DNA of 64,000 nucleotides from Podocnemis expansa (Eukaryota > Chordata > Testudines > Podocnemididae). The translations under genes and the position numbers were made by a program. The stretch is from assembly GCA_007922195.1 (NCBI GenBank), contig ML682008.1, positions 3,446,193-3,510,192 of the forward strand, given 5' to 3'. Of this stretch, positions 37,227 to 48,130 are shown piece after piece; positions within the stretch are counted from its first letter, which is position 1; each line of letters begins with the position of its first letter. Below the pieces are notes generated by a model. The model was not told where the DNA came from, did not search any database, and saw only the letters and a program-made list of their open reading frames with translations.

Positions 37227-37754
37227 GGCTATGTCTACACCTAAAACCTTACTTCAGACTTTCTTAGTCCAAACTAAGTAGTTTGAAGTTAGTTCAAACT
37301 AACCATGTTATTTAGTTATTTACTTCTTGATTCAAACTAGCTGTACTTTTTTTAGTTCAAACTAAAAAGTTAGTTCAAACTAAAAAAAGTGCAGCTAGTT
37401 TGAACTAAGAAGTTAGTTTAAACTAAAAAAAGTAGTTAGTTCAAACTAACTTTGAATTACTTAGTTCAGCCTAACTTTTTAGACTGAACTAAAAAGAGTG
37501 TGGTTAGTTCAAATGAACTGCTAGTTTGAAATTATTTATTTTGAATCAGCATGTCTACATTGGGCTAGTTTGAACTAAATATGTAAATTAGTTCAAACTA
37601 ACCAGCCAAACTAACCCGTTTGACCTAACCTTTGCTTAGTTCAAATTAGAATTTTTTTTAGTTCAAACTAGGCAAAGCCTAGTGTAGACAGGGTTCAAAT
37701 TATTTCAAATTAAGACTCCTTAATTCAAACTAATTTGCTAGTGTAGACATAGTC
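37227..37754. mobile_element. GGCTATGTCTACAC-type MITE, subfamily e
   Basis: Starts GGCTATGTCTACACC, ends GTGTAGACATAGTC and is flanked by GAT on both sides (37224-37226 and 37755-37757). The interior repeats TTAGTTCAAACTAA/AGTTTGAACTAA words. 'agctagtttgaact' and 'agttcaaactag' occur in both orientations. Confidence 0.9.
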
Positions 37755-38165
37755 GATAATACAAGTCTGATTCTATCCTCATGTATGCAGCCCATAGCAC
37801 CACTTATATTTTAATGTTATTTGCTAGATTTGAGTGTGCATTTTTTACTGGTACATAGGCAATACTGCATTGGGTGCTTTTCTAATATATTAGAAAAGTC
37901 TCTTCACCCCTTCACCTAAATGCTAAATAATCTATCTATTAATTATTATGTAGTATACATTTTACATCGACTGCTGTGGAAGTCATAGGCTGTAATGCAC
38001 ATAGTAGAAGTGGGTCATACTTGATATGTATAAGTCAAATGGTTAAATGAGATGCTTGAATTTATTATTTATTTACTGTTTAAAAAGCAATTGGTAGCAC
38101 TTAATCAGGAACTGGACAAATGGGGATGACCATGTAATTCAATAGCCCCCTGAAAAAACATGTCT

Positions 38166-38676
38166 CAGAGCCGTAACCAGTGTGGGGTGAGCGGGGTAAA
38201 CCCCAGGCACCTCGTTTTAGAGGGTGCCAGACCCGAGACCTTTCCACCCTGCCCCTGGCATTGGGAAGGGGAGTGAAGCCACCTGGCATGAGTCTAGGTG
38301 CTGAGCTCCTGCCCTGGTCTGCCCCCTGAGGCAGGGTGAGCCAGCACACAGACTAGCTCTCCCAATCTCACCCTACCCCTAGGCCAGCCACTCTGCCCCA
38401 GGGGTGGGTCAGGGCAGGCCCACTGGATGGGGGTGTATGTGTGGCAGGGCTGACTGTGTGCCGCATGAGCTGTATGGTCTTTAGCATGGTCCGGAGCCTC
38501 TGGCCTCAGCTACCTCCCCAGCACTGGCCCGGTGGTGGGGCATGAGGCCCTCCAATGGGGGGGGGGGCAGAGCACCACCACTGTATTGGGTCCCAGGTCA
38601 GATCAGGCACCGGGTTCAGGAAGGGCATGTTTGGGGCTGCTTGCCCCAGGCGCCAAAGTGTCTAGTTCTGGCACTG
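38166..38676. mobile_element. Probable non-autonomous hAT element, G/C-rich
   Basis: Ends CAGAGCCGTAACCAG and CTAGTTCTGGCACTG are inverted repeats (11 of 15). Inside the ends, 'caggcacctcg' and 'ccaggcgcc' resemble the 'ggcaccctagg' block of the element at 15455. The 8-bp flanks (ACATGTCT / CCATTTCA) match poorly, so the exact edges are uncertain. No transposase. Confidence 0.5.
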
Positions 38677-40399
38677 CCATTTCATGCCATTTTATCCCAT
38701 TTCGTAGAATTTCTATTGTTTTATTAGATAAACCCCGAACTTTCCTGATGGATGATAAGGAGAGAGGAATATCAGTGTGTCAGTAATTATTCCACCAGGG
38801 AAATACAGCCTATGCTTGAACATTGTACAGAAAAAAATGAATTATGCAGCTTTTCTAAGAAGTGCTTTGATTGGACAGTATCCTTCTATAGGCTAGTGGT
38901 GTCTGCACTGCAGGAAATACAAGACCAATTCCTATGATAAGAGATACTTGGCAAAAGGCATGACTTATTTTCTAGTAAGGTAATGCCTAGTAACCACATT
39001 TTGCCATCTAATCAGTTACACAGAAATCAAACTAGAAAGATAAATGACCTCCGAGTGGCATGAAAATTATGTTCATTACCTAATTTTGACAAATAGACAT
39101 TAATGCTAAGAACTCACCAACACTATCAGCTATGTTAGGGCACACTAGTTACTTATTCCAGTTTTCATATTGTCTCCTTAAGACAGAGTGCTAAAAAGTG
39201 CTCTTATTACCTAAGTTGTAATTATGTCCACAGCTCTATTCACACAAAATCTGAGAAGACTGTATGGTCAGTGTACAATATATAATTAGATTAATAGAAA
39301 ATATTCACTGGCCTCTATTATTCCCATGAAGTTCTATAAAGAAAATCTCATGCTGTTTTTCCTACACAGTTCTTCTACTTTCACATCTTTTCAATGGGTC
39401 TTCCATGTGCAGAATAAATAACATATATTATCCCTTCAAATGTAGAATTAGTAATTTGTTGATATACTGACTAAGGCCAAAAAAAAAGGAAGCTATTTTG
39501 TGTCTTCAGTGCAAATGTGATTAATAAAATAGCAGTTAAAATATTGAAACAACTTGAGTAATTGTGCATGGCAAAGAAAATGTATTTATCTAGTAAAGTT
39601 ACCTTTATTTGCTACTTGTATTAGAATGTCAACTGTTGTTCTAGGCCCTGTACGAACATGGCAACCTAGGCCATTTAGTGTCCCAGGTGACTAGTGCCTT
39701 AGGCATTCCTTCTCCTTCTCTCTTCCCTTTCCCCTTTTGTTAAACTTTTGAATATCTTATTTTTATTGTATCTGTGGCCCATTTCATGACACTGATGAGC
39801 GATTTGCATGCATGACGTATCTCAATGATAAATTGGTGTGCTGAGATCTGTAAATCTGTATTTATTCATATCATATATAAATAATATAAAATTAGTTTCT
39901 GCTAAACTCATAGAAAATTCTCAGTTTGAAGAATAATACATTTACTAGCATCAAGAAATTCAACATAAGGTGGACCAGAATTAAACAGTGTTATAGCAGA
40001 TGACAGCCTTAGACTGTTAAGCCTATCCTTTAGTTTAAACAGTCACTTCTCTGAAACACCCCTGTTGAGCCCCACCTCAGATTGTCGTACTGTCTGTATT
40101 ACTCATCTCCTTCAGTTTCAAACAAGGGTCTGCTCACCCCACAGCCTAACCTTCAGTCTGACTAGAAGCACTTTACCTAGCTTTGTACTCCATGGGGAGA
40201 ACCTTTAATAATTGTTCCACCACTTCAAAAAATCCTTAATTTCTGAGCAACCATCATGACTTGAATGTGGGCAGTCTGATTGAGTGATTAGAGCTGGAGG
40301 TAGGCTAAGTCAGTCCAATGCTAGGAAGTCAGAGTCTGAGACAGGCCAGAGAGTAAACTGGGAGTCAGGTGTCAGGAGGCAGGAAGGGTCAAATTACTA

Positions 40400-40719
40400 G
40401 GGCTATTTCAGCATTACAGGGCTCAGGTTAGTTGACTTAATAAGGTTGACTTAAAGTCGACCTTATTAAGTTGACTTAGTGAGGCCCCATTTGTTTAAGT
40501 CAACTTCATAAAGTTGGCTTAAATGACTCTGCTGCCTTAAGTTGACTTTATTAAGTTGATTTTAATAGCCACATTTTGTTAAATTGACTTAATTAAGTTG
40601 ACTTTAAGGGTGAGGGTCATTAAGTCGACTTGAACAAGTGCTTAAGTTGACTTAATGAACTCCAAATATGGTCCTGGAGTTGCTTAAGTCAACTTAAGCC
40701 TCCAGTGTAGCTATACCCC
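40400..40719. mobile_element. Palindromic-word element (TTAAGTCGACTTAA type)
   Basis: The interior is made of AAGTTGACTTAA/TTAAGTCAACTT words in both orientations, for example 'ggttgacttaaagtcgacc' around 40450. The left edge GGGCTATTTCAGC and right edge GTAGCTATACCCC are only weakly inverted. Its architecture resembles MITE subfamilies b-e but with a different word and diverged ends. Confidence 0.65.
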
Positions 40720-41169
40720 ATGAGATCAGCAGCAGGCAGAAGGAGCAGGATCAAAAAGAGAGCACACTGAGATAGGAAGAACTTGGTTGCTTAGACAACT
40801 TCCTGTTCCTGTAATGGATTTATATAAAATCTGTGAACCATTCAGGACCCCCAGCATTCTGACAGTTGAATTCCAGTACTTGGGTCCTCTGTTCATTTAC
40901 TATTCTGAAGAGAATTAGCAGGTCCCTGCGTGCCAAGTTGCAATTTTACTAGTGCCAGAGAGCACTGTGGAGAGGATTTGAGACCCTCAGTTCCTGACAT
41001 CTCCCACTCTCCAAGGGGCACCTTCAGGATAATGTGGGACAAATCTGAGGTGGTTCCAATGGGATATTTGTATAAGCACAGGAGCATGTACAGGTTCCTA
41101 GATATGGTCTTCAGGTCTATACTCCTCACAAGCAACCTGAGTCTGCCACATTTAAATTTCATGAACCAC

Positions 41170-41474
41170 TTATTCCCCATGGCCCTATACCTGTAACAGC
41201 GGAGGAGATGGCTGTATCCTGTGAGGGAAAGGTTTTCCATGTAGAATTTCAAAAGTGATACTTGAAAAGCAACACATGAATCTTCAGGGAGCAGGGTAGT
41301 TGTAGTTCAAAGATGACTGGATTGACATACTGCAGGATCTTGAAAAGTCCAAGGACTTGAAAGTCCATCTTATACATGTCTGTCTGCATGTAAATGCTCC
41401 ATGGAGAACCACACCATTTGTCTCATGGAGTGGGTCTTGCCTTGCTGTTGTCGTTGATCCACATGAAATTATAA
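41170..41474 (-). pseudogene. Ty3/gypsy integrase C-terminal remnant
   Basis: On the minus strand, translation around 41250-41370 gives a run resembling the end of gypsy integrase: an F-K-I-L segment, NPV, then a leucine-rich LQLP-like stretch and KIH. Stops and shifts interrupt it. It is the downstream continuation of the pol fragments at 41645-44925, cut from them by the PLE palindrome at 41475. What lies below 41170 (a 119-codon minus frame starting at 41252) I cannot assign. Confidence 0.55.
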
Positions 41475-41643
41475 ACCAAACAAGGAGTTCTGTGGCACTT
41501 AAAGACTAGCAAATTTATTTATTGGATGAGCTTTCATGGGAGAAAATCCCATTGCAATAAATGCATTTGTCAGTAGTTAAGTGCCACTGGACTCCTTGTT
41601 TGTTTGTTCTACTGAACTAAACTAACACAGCTGCCCCTTTGGA
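41475..41643. mobile_element. Palindromic PLE-terminus element (copy 4) inside gypsy
   Basis: Left: CAAACAAGGAGTTCTGTGGC, TTATTGGATGAGCTTTCATG. Right: CCATTGCAATAAATGCATTT, GTGCCACTGGACTCCTTGTT, ACACAGCTGCCCC. The centre is collapsed, with the hammerhead-like core lost at the axis. It sits within the gypsy integrase remnant, so it is younger than that element. Confidence 0.8.
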
Positions 41644-41644
41644 A

Positions 41645-42400
41645 CATGCCGCGTATAGTCCACTCTTGATTTTTCTGAGTGTCTCTTCACTTCTTCCTGG
41701 TCCTGATGAATCTGCTGTATCAAGTCAGAGATGGCCAGTTAGGGAGAGGGTTCAGATAAATAACAGGTGGAATTGCAGAGGCTACCCGTATTTTTTCCCA
41801 TAGGTGCATGGTCTGCTTTGTACCATAGTTGACCACACAGAGACGCATGGTCTACATAGTTGTAGGCACATTCTGCATAGAGGAGAAGAATTTGGTTGGC
41901 TTTTTCTTTTTGGCCAGTGGACTGAGGATGGAAATAGTAGAAAGATGTGCAGAATCCCAGCAAGTGCGGGGATTTGCATCAGAACCGGATCATAAACTGA
42001 GACCCCCAAAAGGAGGTGGTATATTGGAAGGATGTGGAAATAAAGCATATGGCTAATCCATAGATGGGCTGTCTGTTCAGTAAAAGAGAGGCCAATGCAA
42101 GGGATGAAGTAGTTCATTATGGTAATATGGTTCATTACTATCAAAATTGTTGATCTCTGGTAATTAATTCTACAAATAAAGCCTAAGGGAATGGTTACCC
42201 AGGATCAAAAATGGGATGACTAAGGGCTGAAGGAGACCATGGGGCTTGTGGCATTGTCTCTTGGCATGGGCAAAAACATCACAGGGAGCAATGAATGACT
42301 GTATTTTGAGGCATCTCTTAGGCCACTAAATGGAGCAGTTGTTGGATCTTGAATCTCTTCAAATGTCCTTCTGGGGGAAAATCATGGCATGGTTGTTGGA
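41645..42400 (-). pseudogene. Ty3/gypsy integrase core remnant
   Basis: The minus-strand frame 42144-41782 carries the core: MNYFIPCIGLSFTEQTAHLW, matching the region around the first catalytic Asp of gypsy integrases. About 80 codons later, in the neighbouring frame (41963-41739), FHPQSTGQKEKANQ matches the conserved segment before the catalytic Glu. A frameshift therefore lies between about 41860 and 41920. Further up (42190-42400) the zinc-binding N-terminal part is only faint. Not functional. Confidence 0.75.
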
Positions 42401-42609
42401 CTTCAACTCTTGTGGTTTCAGAGAACCACAGATGAAGTTCCTTCCATATATGTTCCCTTCCCAAGAATCTTTGGCTGTTTAGGTAATAGCTTGTTTGTCA
42501 GGTGGAATTCCTGAGGAAGAGGCAGCACACATCAGTCTGAATATATCCTGATAACATGCTGAATAGAGAAAGCTACAGGAGCTGAGAATGAGTACTGATT
42601 CCTGGATAG

Positions 42610-43470
42610 GGCCTCATAGGTTGGTACCATACCTACAGGACAGGGTGTCTGCCTTGCCATTTTTGGGTCTGGGGCAGTATATGATAATGAAACTGAGCTG
42701 TGAGAAAAATAGAGCCCATAAAAAGCTGCTGATGATTTCAGGCTTTTGCTGTACATGGATATTCCAAGATTTTATAATGAGGGAACAGCTGAACTGGGTG
42801 GCGAGCTCCTTCCAGGCAGTGCCACCATTCTGCAAAGGTGGTTTCTATCATCATGAGCTTCTTATGAAATCTTTTGTAGTTTTCCTCCGAGGACATGAAA
42901 TTCCTTGAGTGTTAATTGCATGGGTGTAGTACTTGTTTGGGACCAAGCTGTTGGTGGAAGAAAGCACTGGTCACTATACTCGGGGTGTCAGTTCCTACAA
43001 GGAGGGTTTGTGTGACATGAGGATGATCCCACATGGGAACCGTAGTAAAGTTTGTTTCAGCTGACAGAATGATATTCTGGTCTCTAAGAGACCAATGTAG
43101 TGGGCATTTTTCCAGAGGTGAATGGTGAGGGGCGTCATTTGTTTTGGAAAGTTCAAGTTAAATCATTGTTAAAAACTGGTGAACCCTAGAAGAAGTTGCA
43201 ACCCATATGCTGTGTGGGAAATCAGCCAAACTTAGATAGCTTGGAGCTTGTGTGAATCCATCTGGATTCCAAATGGAGATAAGATAAACCCACAAACTTT
43301 TTGGAGGCCTGTTGGATGCATGCTTCTTGAGGTTGGCATAAAAGCCTTGCTGCCATAAGCACTCCAGAATCATTTGGGAGGGATCAGTGTGTTGTTCAGT
43401 GTAGTTGGACAAAACAAAAGTGTTTCCTAGGTAGATTAATACATATTAATTCAAGATATTTTGAAACATA
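42610..43470 (-). pseudogene. Ty3/gypsy reverse transcriptase (3' part) and RNase H remnant
   Basis: On the minus strand, Y-L-G-N at 43433-43422 occupies the place of the catalytic YxDD motif, so both aspartates are replaced. NYTEQHTD and ECLWQQGFYANLKKHASNR follow (43412-43158). RNase H then ends with PKNGKADTLSC (about 42640), the typical gypsy RNase H end motif. The reverse transcriptase continues at 44635 on the far side of an inserted LTR. Confidence 0.8.
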
Positions 43471-44634
43471 TGTAAGACAGGCTTAGAAGCTGTGCCTAAC
43501 AGCTTCTGAACTGAAAGGGGGGGAGCAACTAATCTGCATGGGTCCTGTATTAGCATGGATACAAAGAGAACAATTAGTTGATTAGCATACTGGGACAAAG
43601 CATAGTGGATAATAGTATTTGAAGTTATTTTTCTCACAATTCTATCAATATCTCTAATTCTACTACAGGGAAATATAAAATGCTGTCCTTGTGTAAACTG
43701 CTACTCTCTGTTTCAAATCTGTCTGGGTTAGTTAAAGGGTAAAAGCCACCCTTACTTAGAAAAAGATTTGTAGGAAAGGTCCCTGCATATTTTAGCCTGA
43801 AAGACTTGAGAACAGAAGTGGGAGGTATGCATTGTTTCAATGCTTGAGGCAGTATTTGCCTCTCTCCTTATTGCTCCTTTTGTTCTTTCTTATGGAAGTA
43901 GCTATCACCAGCTGTTAAAAACTAAGAGAGGTGATAATCACTGAGCTAGGGAGAACTCTTTCTTCCTGAGCTGGGAAAAGCAATGGGGTGAAGCTGGTAA
44001 ATGGTGAAAGTGGCCAGCGGTGAGCTGGGCGACACAAAGGGCCACCGGACAGTGGACGGAGGCAGCAGATGGCGAGAACAGCCAGCGGTGAGCTGGGCGA
44101 CATGAGTGACTGGAGGGCGGCGCCAGTGGACAGTGGGTGGAGCTGAGGAACCGGTTCTAGAGGTTGGAGTGAATGACCAGTAGATAGCGCCAGTGGACAG
44201 CTGGCATAAAAGACACTCCCTTTGTACCTTAGGGTTGGTTGAGAGCCTAGTTAGCACTGATTCTCCAGATCAGTGCCAGTTTTGCCATTAAGTTTTTATA
44301 TTCTGTTATGTGGTATGGGCTATTGGGAACTTCGCTCTATACAAAGTTTCCTAGATTAGTGCTGATCTCTGTTATTTGGACTTTTGCATTTTTTGTTTTA
44401 CTGTTATTAAAAGCTCCATTTACTACACTCAGACTTGTGCTTGTGAGTGGGGAAGCCTTACCCTTTGGGGTGCCCGGGGAACAGTGCAGGATTCCCAGAG
44501 GTCTGGGTGGGGGCTTGAGCCAGTTGGTACTGCTGCATCATTGGGAACCCAGCCCTTGTTCTGCTGCATCATTGGGAACCTAGATATAGAACCCGGCCCT
44601 TGTTCTGCCAGCCTGCCCTGGCAGAAGGGTTACA
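43471..44634 (+). mobile_element. Solo LTR inserted in the gypsy element
   Basis: Begins TGTAAGACAGGC and ends GGGTTACA, giving short TGTAA...TTACA inverted tips. It is flanked by CATA on both sides (43467-43470 and 44635-44638), a 4-bp target duplication. A TATA-like CATAAAAG lies at about 44205 and an ATTAAA signal at about 44407, so it reads on the + strand. 'ctgctgcatcattgggaacc' is tandemly repeated at 44530-44582, and 'cagcggtgagctgggcgaca' occurs twice at 44016-44102. The size (1164 bp) and 4-bp duplication suggest a retrovirus-like LTR left by recombination between two LTRs. Open frames inside it have no domain. Confidence 0.8.
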
Positions 44635-44925
44635 CATATTTATAGACTGTTGGACAGTAGTTAAAGCATCTGTTAACCCTAAAAGCACTAAGAGATATAT
44701 ATCATAGTAGTCACAGTGGGTTTAGAACGTGGTTTTCCATGTGTCCCCTTCCCTGACTCGTGAAGTAATATACCTTTCGGAGGTCCAACTTAGTGAATAT
44801 ATAAACAACTCCCACATGATATAGCAACATGGAATTCAGGGAAAGCTAGTAATGACTCCTGATTATTATCTAATACAATGCCTGGCAATTAACACAGAGC
44901 TGAAGAATGCTACTTTTTTTCTTTA
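44635..44925 (-). pseudogene. Ty3/gypsy reverse transcriptase (5' part) remnant
   Basis: On the minus strand from about 44925, a run with VNCQALY is followed by FTKLDLRKVYYF near 44790, the first catalytic-Asp motif of gypsy reverse transcriptase. LLGLTDALTTVQQ follows near 44660, the equivalent of the conserved FGLTNAP segment. The frame is interrupted by stops. It joins across the LTR to the YLGN segment at 43433, the two parts together giving the normal order of the enzyme. Confidence 0.75.
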
Positions 44926-45409
44926 CATAAAGTTTGTTTGGCCTGTAGACATGTTTTTAGACAGATTTTGCTTGAGAATATAAAGAAGGGGTTTGTGAGA
45001 GAAAATATCAGTGTAAATCAACATCACTCCATTTCAACAGAGCTTTACTGATATGCCCCAGCTGAGGAACTGGCCAGGAATACATATGGATCTCTGGGTT
45101 TGAAATATGTTCTGAGGCATAAAGTTTGAGATTTTGGCTCAGTATGTGAATCCTGGTTTCCTCTGTAGCACATTGGTTATAATAGTCATGACCCCACCAC
45201 CTGTCTCAGTTGTTTGGCATGAGCATACATCACAGTTTAGTCATTGTGTTCTGTTGCATGACTAAGGAAGTCCTGAGACTGAAGGGATTTTCCTTCAAGG
45301 GATTCTTGAGTCTTCTCATACACAAGGGAATCTCTTATGCCTTGTCTGTAATGGATGTTAATTTTATATGCCACAATCAATTATTCTGAAGGTGTGAATT
45401 AATAAACCC

Positions 45410-45605
45410 ATGAATCCGGTGGTTAGACTATGGCACTGAAAGTGAGGAGTCCTTGTTTCTATTTTCAGCTCTGTCAATATTTATTCATTCTGTAACCTTG
45501 GGCAAATCAATTACCTTATCTGTGCTTCAAATTATCTATTTGTAAACTGGGTACAGTAGCTCATGCCTACATTACAGAGTTGTTTGAACAAGTGATAAAT
45601 TATTG
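45410..45605 (+). repeat. MIR-like SINE
   Basis: 'ttctgtaaccttgggcaaat', 'ctgtgcttcaaattatctat' and 'ttgtaaactggg' follow the MIR core order. Confidence 0.65.
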
Positions 45606-46293
45606 GGCCTCATTCTCATTGACACAAGAGCCATTCACATCACTCTGATAGTATCAAGGGGCCTTCAGTGAACATCAAAGTACCTTACGCCCACTTTGAG
45701 TATAAAGGAAATTCATGTCCTATTGGATTTTAGAGTGATCTTGGATCCTCTCATGAAAGGCACAAGCACAATTGTATTGTTAGCTGTACTAGTAGTAATA
45801 TTCGATATACCTAGATCTGTTGTGCGTAAAGAAATAAAGCATACTTAACTTTAATACTAAATGAAGCGTTGGCCTCTGTGTTTATTCTCAATGGAAAACA
45901 GAAATGCAAATCAGCATTTCAGTGAGCTGAGCTCTGTAGGGGAGGCTGTGATTCAGAATACTATCATAGACAGCATCTACTAGGATATTTAAATATATGT
46001 GCTGAATTACAGTGGGTTCTCAGGCCGGGAAGGGAGTTGCTCTCCTGTTATTTCCAGTGACTACTTAGCTGTATCCATTATGTAAACATCCTATTCACAG
46101 TAATCCAGTAAGGACATAAGGTACAGTCTGTTTATTTTAAGAAGTAAACCACTCAGGATTAGGTAGGATTTAGGATGTAGATGCAGATAGAGTTCTCTGA
46201 TGTGTAGAAACCCCATATTGTTAATTTCATTTTACTCTTTCTCACACTTCATAAAACATAAATTAATCATTTAACCTAGAAAACAGCTTAAGG

Positions 46294-46400
46294 CCCTGAT
46301 TCATGAAAGCACTTAAGCACATGTAAAGCATTTGACACATGGCCGAATCCCCTTAATTTCAGTGAGAGTTAAACACATGTTTATATGCTTTCCTGAAATG
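46294..46400. repeat. 'cacttaag' palindromic repeat
   Basis: CCTGATTCATGAAAGCACTT on the left and TATATGCTTTCCTGAAATG on the right are inverted, with 'cttaatttcagtgag' at the centre. Confidence 0.55.
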
Positions 46401-46870
46401 TGACCTAAATCATGCAAAATTCACACATGCCCATTCACATTTGTGAGGCCTATTATTTTTTATAAGAAGAATTATATTATATACCTCATGCTAAATTTGT
46501 ACTAGAAATTTAGCTATAGATGAGATTGGAAGTATTGCCTATTATTAAAGTTGCTCAATACTTCCCATTATAGGACCCTGATTTCAGTTGCTTAAAACTT
46601 TGTCAAATTAATTGTTTGGGCTGATGTTTTACCTCTCAGATATTCTATCTCAAGCTGTTCTTTTTTTTCCTTTTGTGAAATTTCAGCCAAAATACTTCAG
46701 CAGTTTCCAAGAATCATGCTAGGGAAAATACATTGTTGTTCCCACGGTAAAACTTTCTTGAACTTTTAGGAGCATGAATCAGGATTATGGGACTAAGGAG
46801 ACTATTGTCTGTAGGACTGCTGTCTCATTTGTTTCAGAAGTCAGAAGATGAACAGTGAATGAGGAAGGAG

Positions 46871-47644
46871 CAGGTCTGTCCCAAGGTTTTTTGGCATCCT
46901 TGGCGAACTGTTATTTTGGGACCCCTTCCCACCACCACCAAGTCAAACCATGGGCCACCTCTCCTGTCCCCCACTCCTTCCAGCCTCCCTCATCCCTTGC
47001 AGGGACCCAGCTCTAGCTGGGAATGGGACCGCCACCGGGATCCAGCCCCTGCAGGGGATCCAGCTGTGGGCGGGAAGTGGAGCTGCTTCTGGGATCCACC
47101 CTCAGGCAGGAGTCTGACCCAGCTGGGAAGCAGCGCCACAGGCGGGGGTCCAGCTGCAGGTGGGAAGTGGCTCTACCACCACCGGGATCTGGCTCTGTCC
47201 AGGAATTTGGCCATGGATGGGGAGCAATGCCACGAGTGTGGGTCTGGCCCCAGCTGGGGAGTGAAGCCACAGGCAGGGGTCTGGCACAAGCCAGGGAGAG
47301 GCATTGCAGACGGGGATCTGACCACAGGTGGGGAGTGGCACTGGCCACCACTGGTGTTTGGCTGGGGGCAGGAATCCATCCCTAGCTGGAGAGTGGTGCT
47401 GCAGGTGGGGTTCAGCCCAGGCGGGGAGCAGAGCCACTGCCCTAGACCAACCAACCCCCCCGACTTACTTTTCTGGACCAGAGCCAGCGGAAAAAGAGCT
47501 TCTTCTCTTGCTCCATCCTAAGCTACATGCCTGAGTGGAACATGGCAGGATAGGCTTGGTGGCCTCAGCCTAGTCCTTGGTACCCCCTAATGGTTGGCAC
47601 CTTAGGCAACCACCTGGGTCGCCTCTATGAAAGGACCAGCCTTG
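46871..47644. mobile_element. Non-autonomous hAT element with minisatellite cargo
   Basis: Ends CAGGTCTGTCCCAAGG and AAGGACCAGCCTTG are degenerate inverted repeats. The flanks are GGAAGGAG at 46863-46870 and GGAAGGAG at 47645-47652, an exact 8-bp duplication. Inside, 'ttttttggcatccttggcgaac' and 'ttggcaccttaggcaacc' match the subterminal blocks of the element at 15455, so both are one family. The interior is instead filled by a G/C-rich tandem repeat. Confidence 0.88.
47010..47440. repeat. G/C-rich diverged minisatellite
   Basis: Units of roughly 45 bp, built around 'tggggagtg(g)...cca...ggcagggg(t)ctgg', recur about nine times with indels. A 220-codon open frame spans it (46859-47521), the longest in the window. 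All frames of this sequence tend to stay open because stop codons are rare in it, and the protein shows no domain. Confidence 0.7.
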
Positions 47645-47999
47645 GGAAGGAGATTTCGGAAGGAACAAGGAAAGTTAAGGTAGCTGAATGCTGTGCTGCA
47701 AAATTTGATTCTGTCCCTTCTGATGCCACAGAATTCCCGTTTGATGCTACGCAAATCATTTAAACCCAGCTTTTCGCCAATGGTCACAAATGCTGTGTTC
47801 CTCAGTTTCTGGGTGCCCAACTTGATATCTTGAGGTTTGCTTTGTAGACACACTGAGTTCTCAACTAGATGCCTTCAGGAGGTCCCTTCCTGCTCTAATA
47901 TACTATCATTCTACACAGTTTAAACCAACAGGAGTTGCACTTTGAACATATAAACTGCTATTGAATGTGGCAGAATCTGAAAAATCAGGCCCTAGGTTT

Positions 48000-48130
48000 C
48001 TCAAATTGGGCACCCAGAATTTTTTACCTTAATCCTTTGTGCGTCACTTCCATAGCTGCAAAATGGGGATAACAGCACTGCCTCATTTTACAGCAATGTT
48101 TTGAAAATAGATTCATTAGTATTTGTGAAG
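48000..48130 (+). repeat. MIR-like SINE
   Basis: 'cttccatagctgcaaaatgg', 'ggataacagcactgcctcat' and 'tttgtgaagcagtgaaactc' follow the MIR/CORE-SINE tail order. Confidence 0.6.

Noticed and set aside
40893..41252. 119-codon minus-strand frame as a gypsy chromodomain
   Set aside because: It lies in the right place after integrase, but I could not see the conserved aromatic residues of a chromodomain, so no such call is made.
41782..42056. Plus-strand frames of 63-75 codons
   Set aside because: Shadow frames opposite the gypsy integrase remnant.
44308..44645. Frames of 89-91 codons on the + strand
   Set aside because: They lie within the solo LTR and contain no recognisable retroviral domain.
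46859..47521. Longest open frame in the window (220 codons, + strand)
   Set aside because: It runs through a G/C-rich minisatellite inside a hAT element. Several other frames on both strands are also open here, and the product is a diverged low-complexity repeat without a domain.
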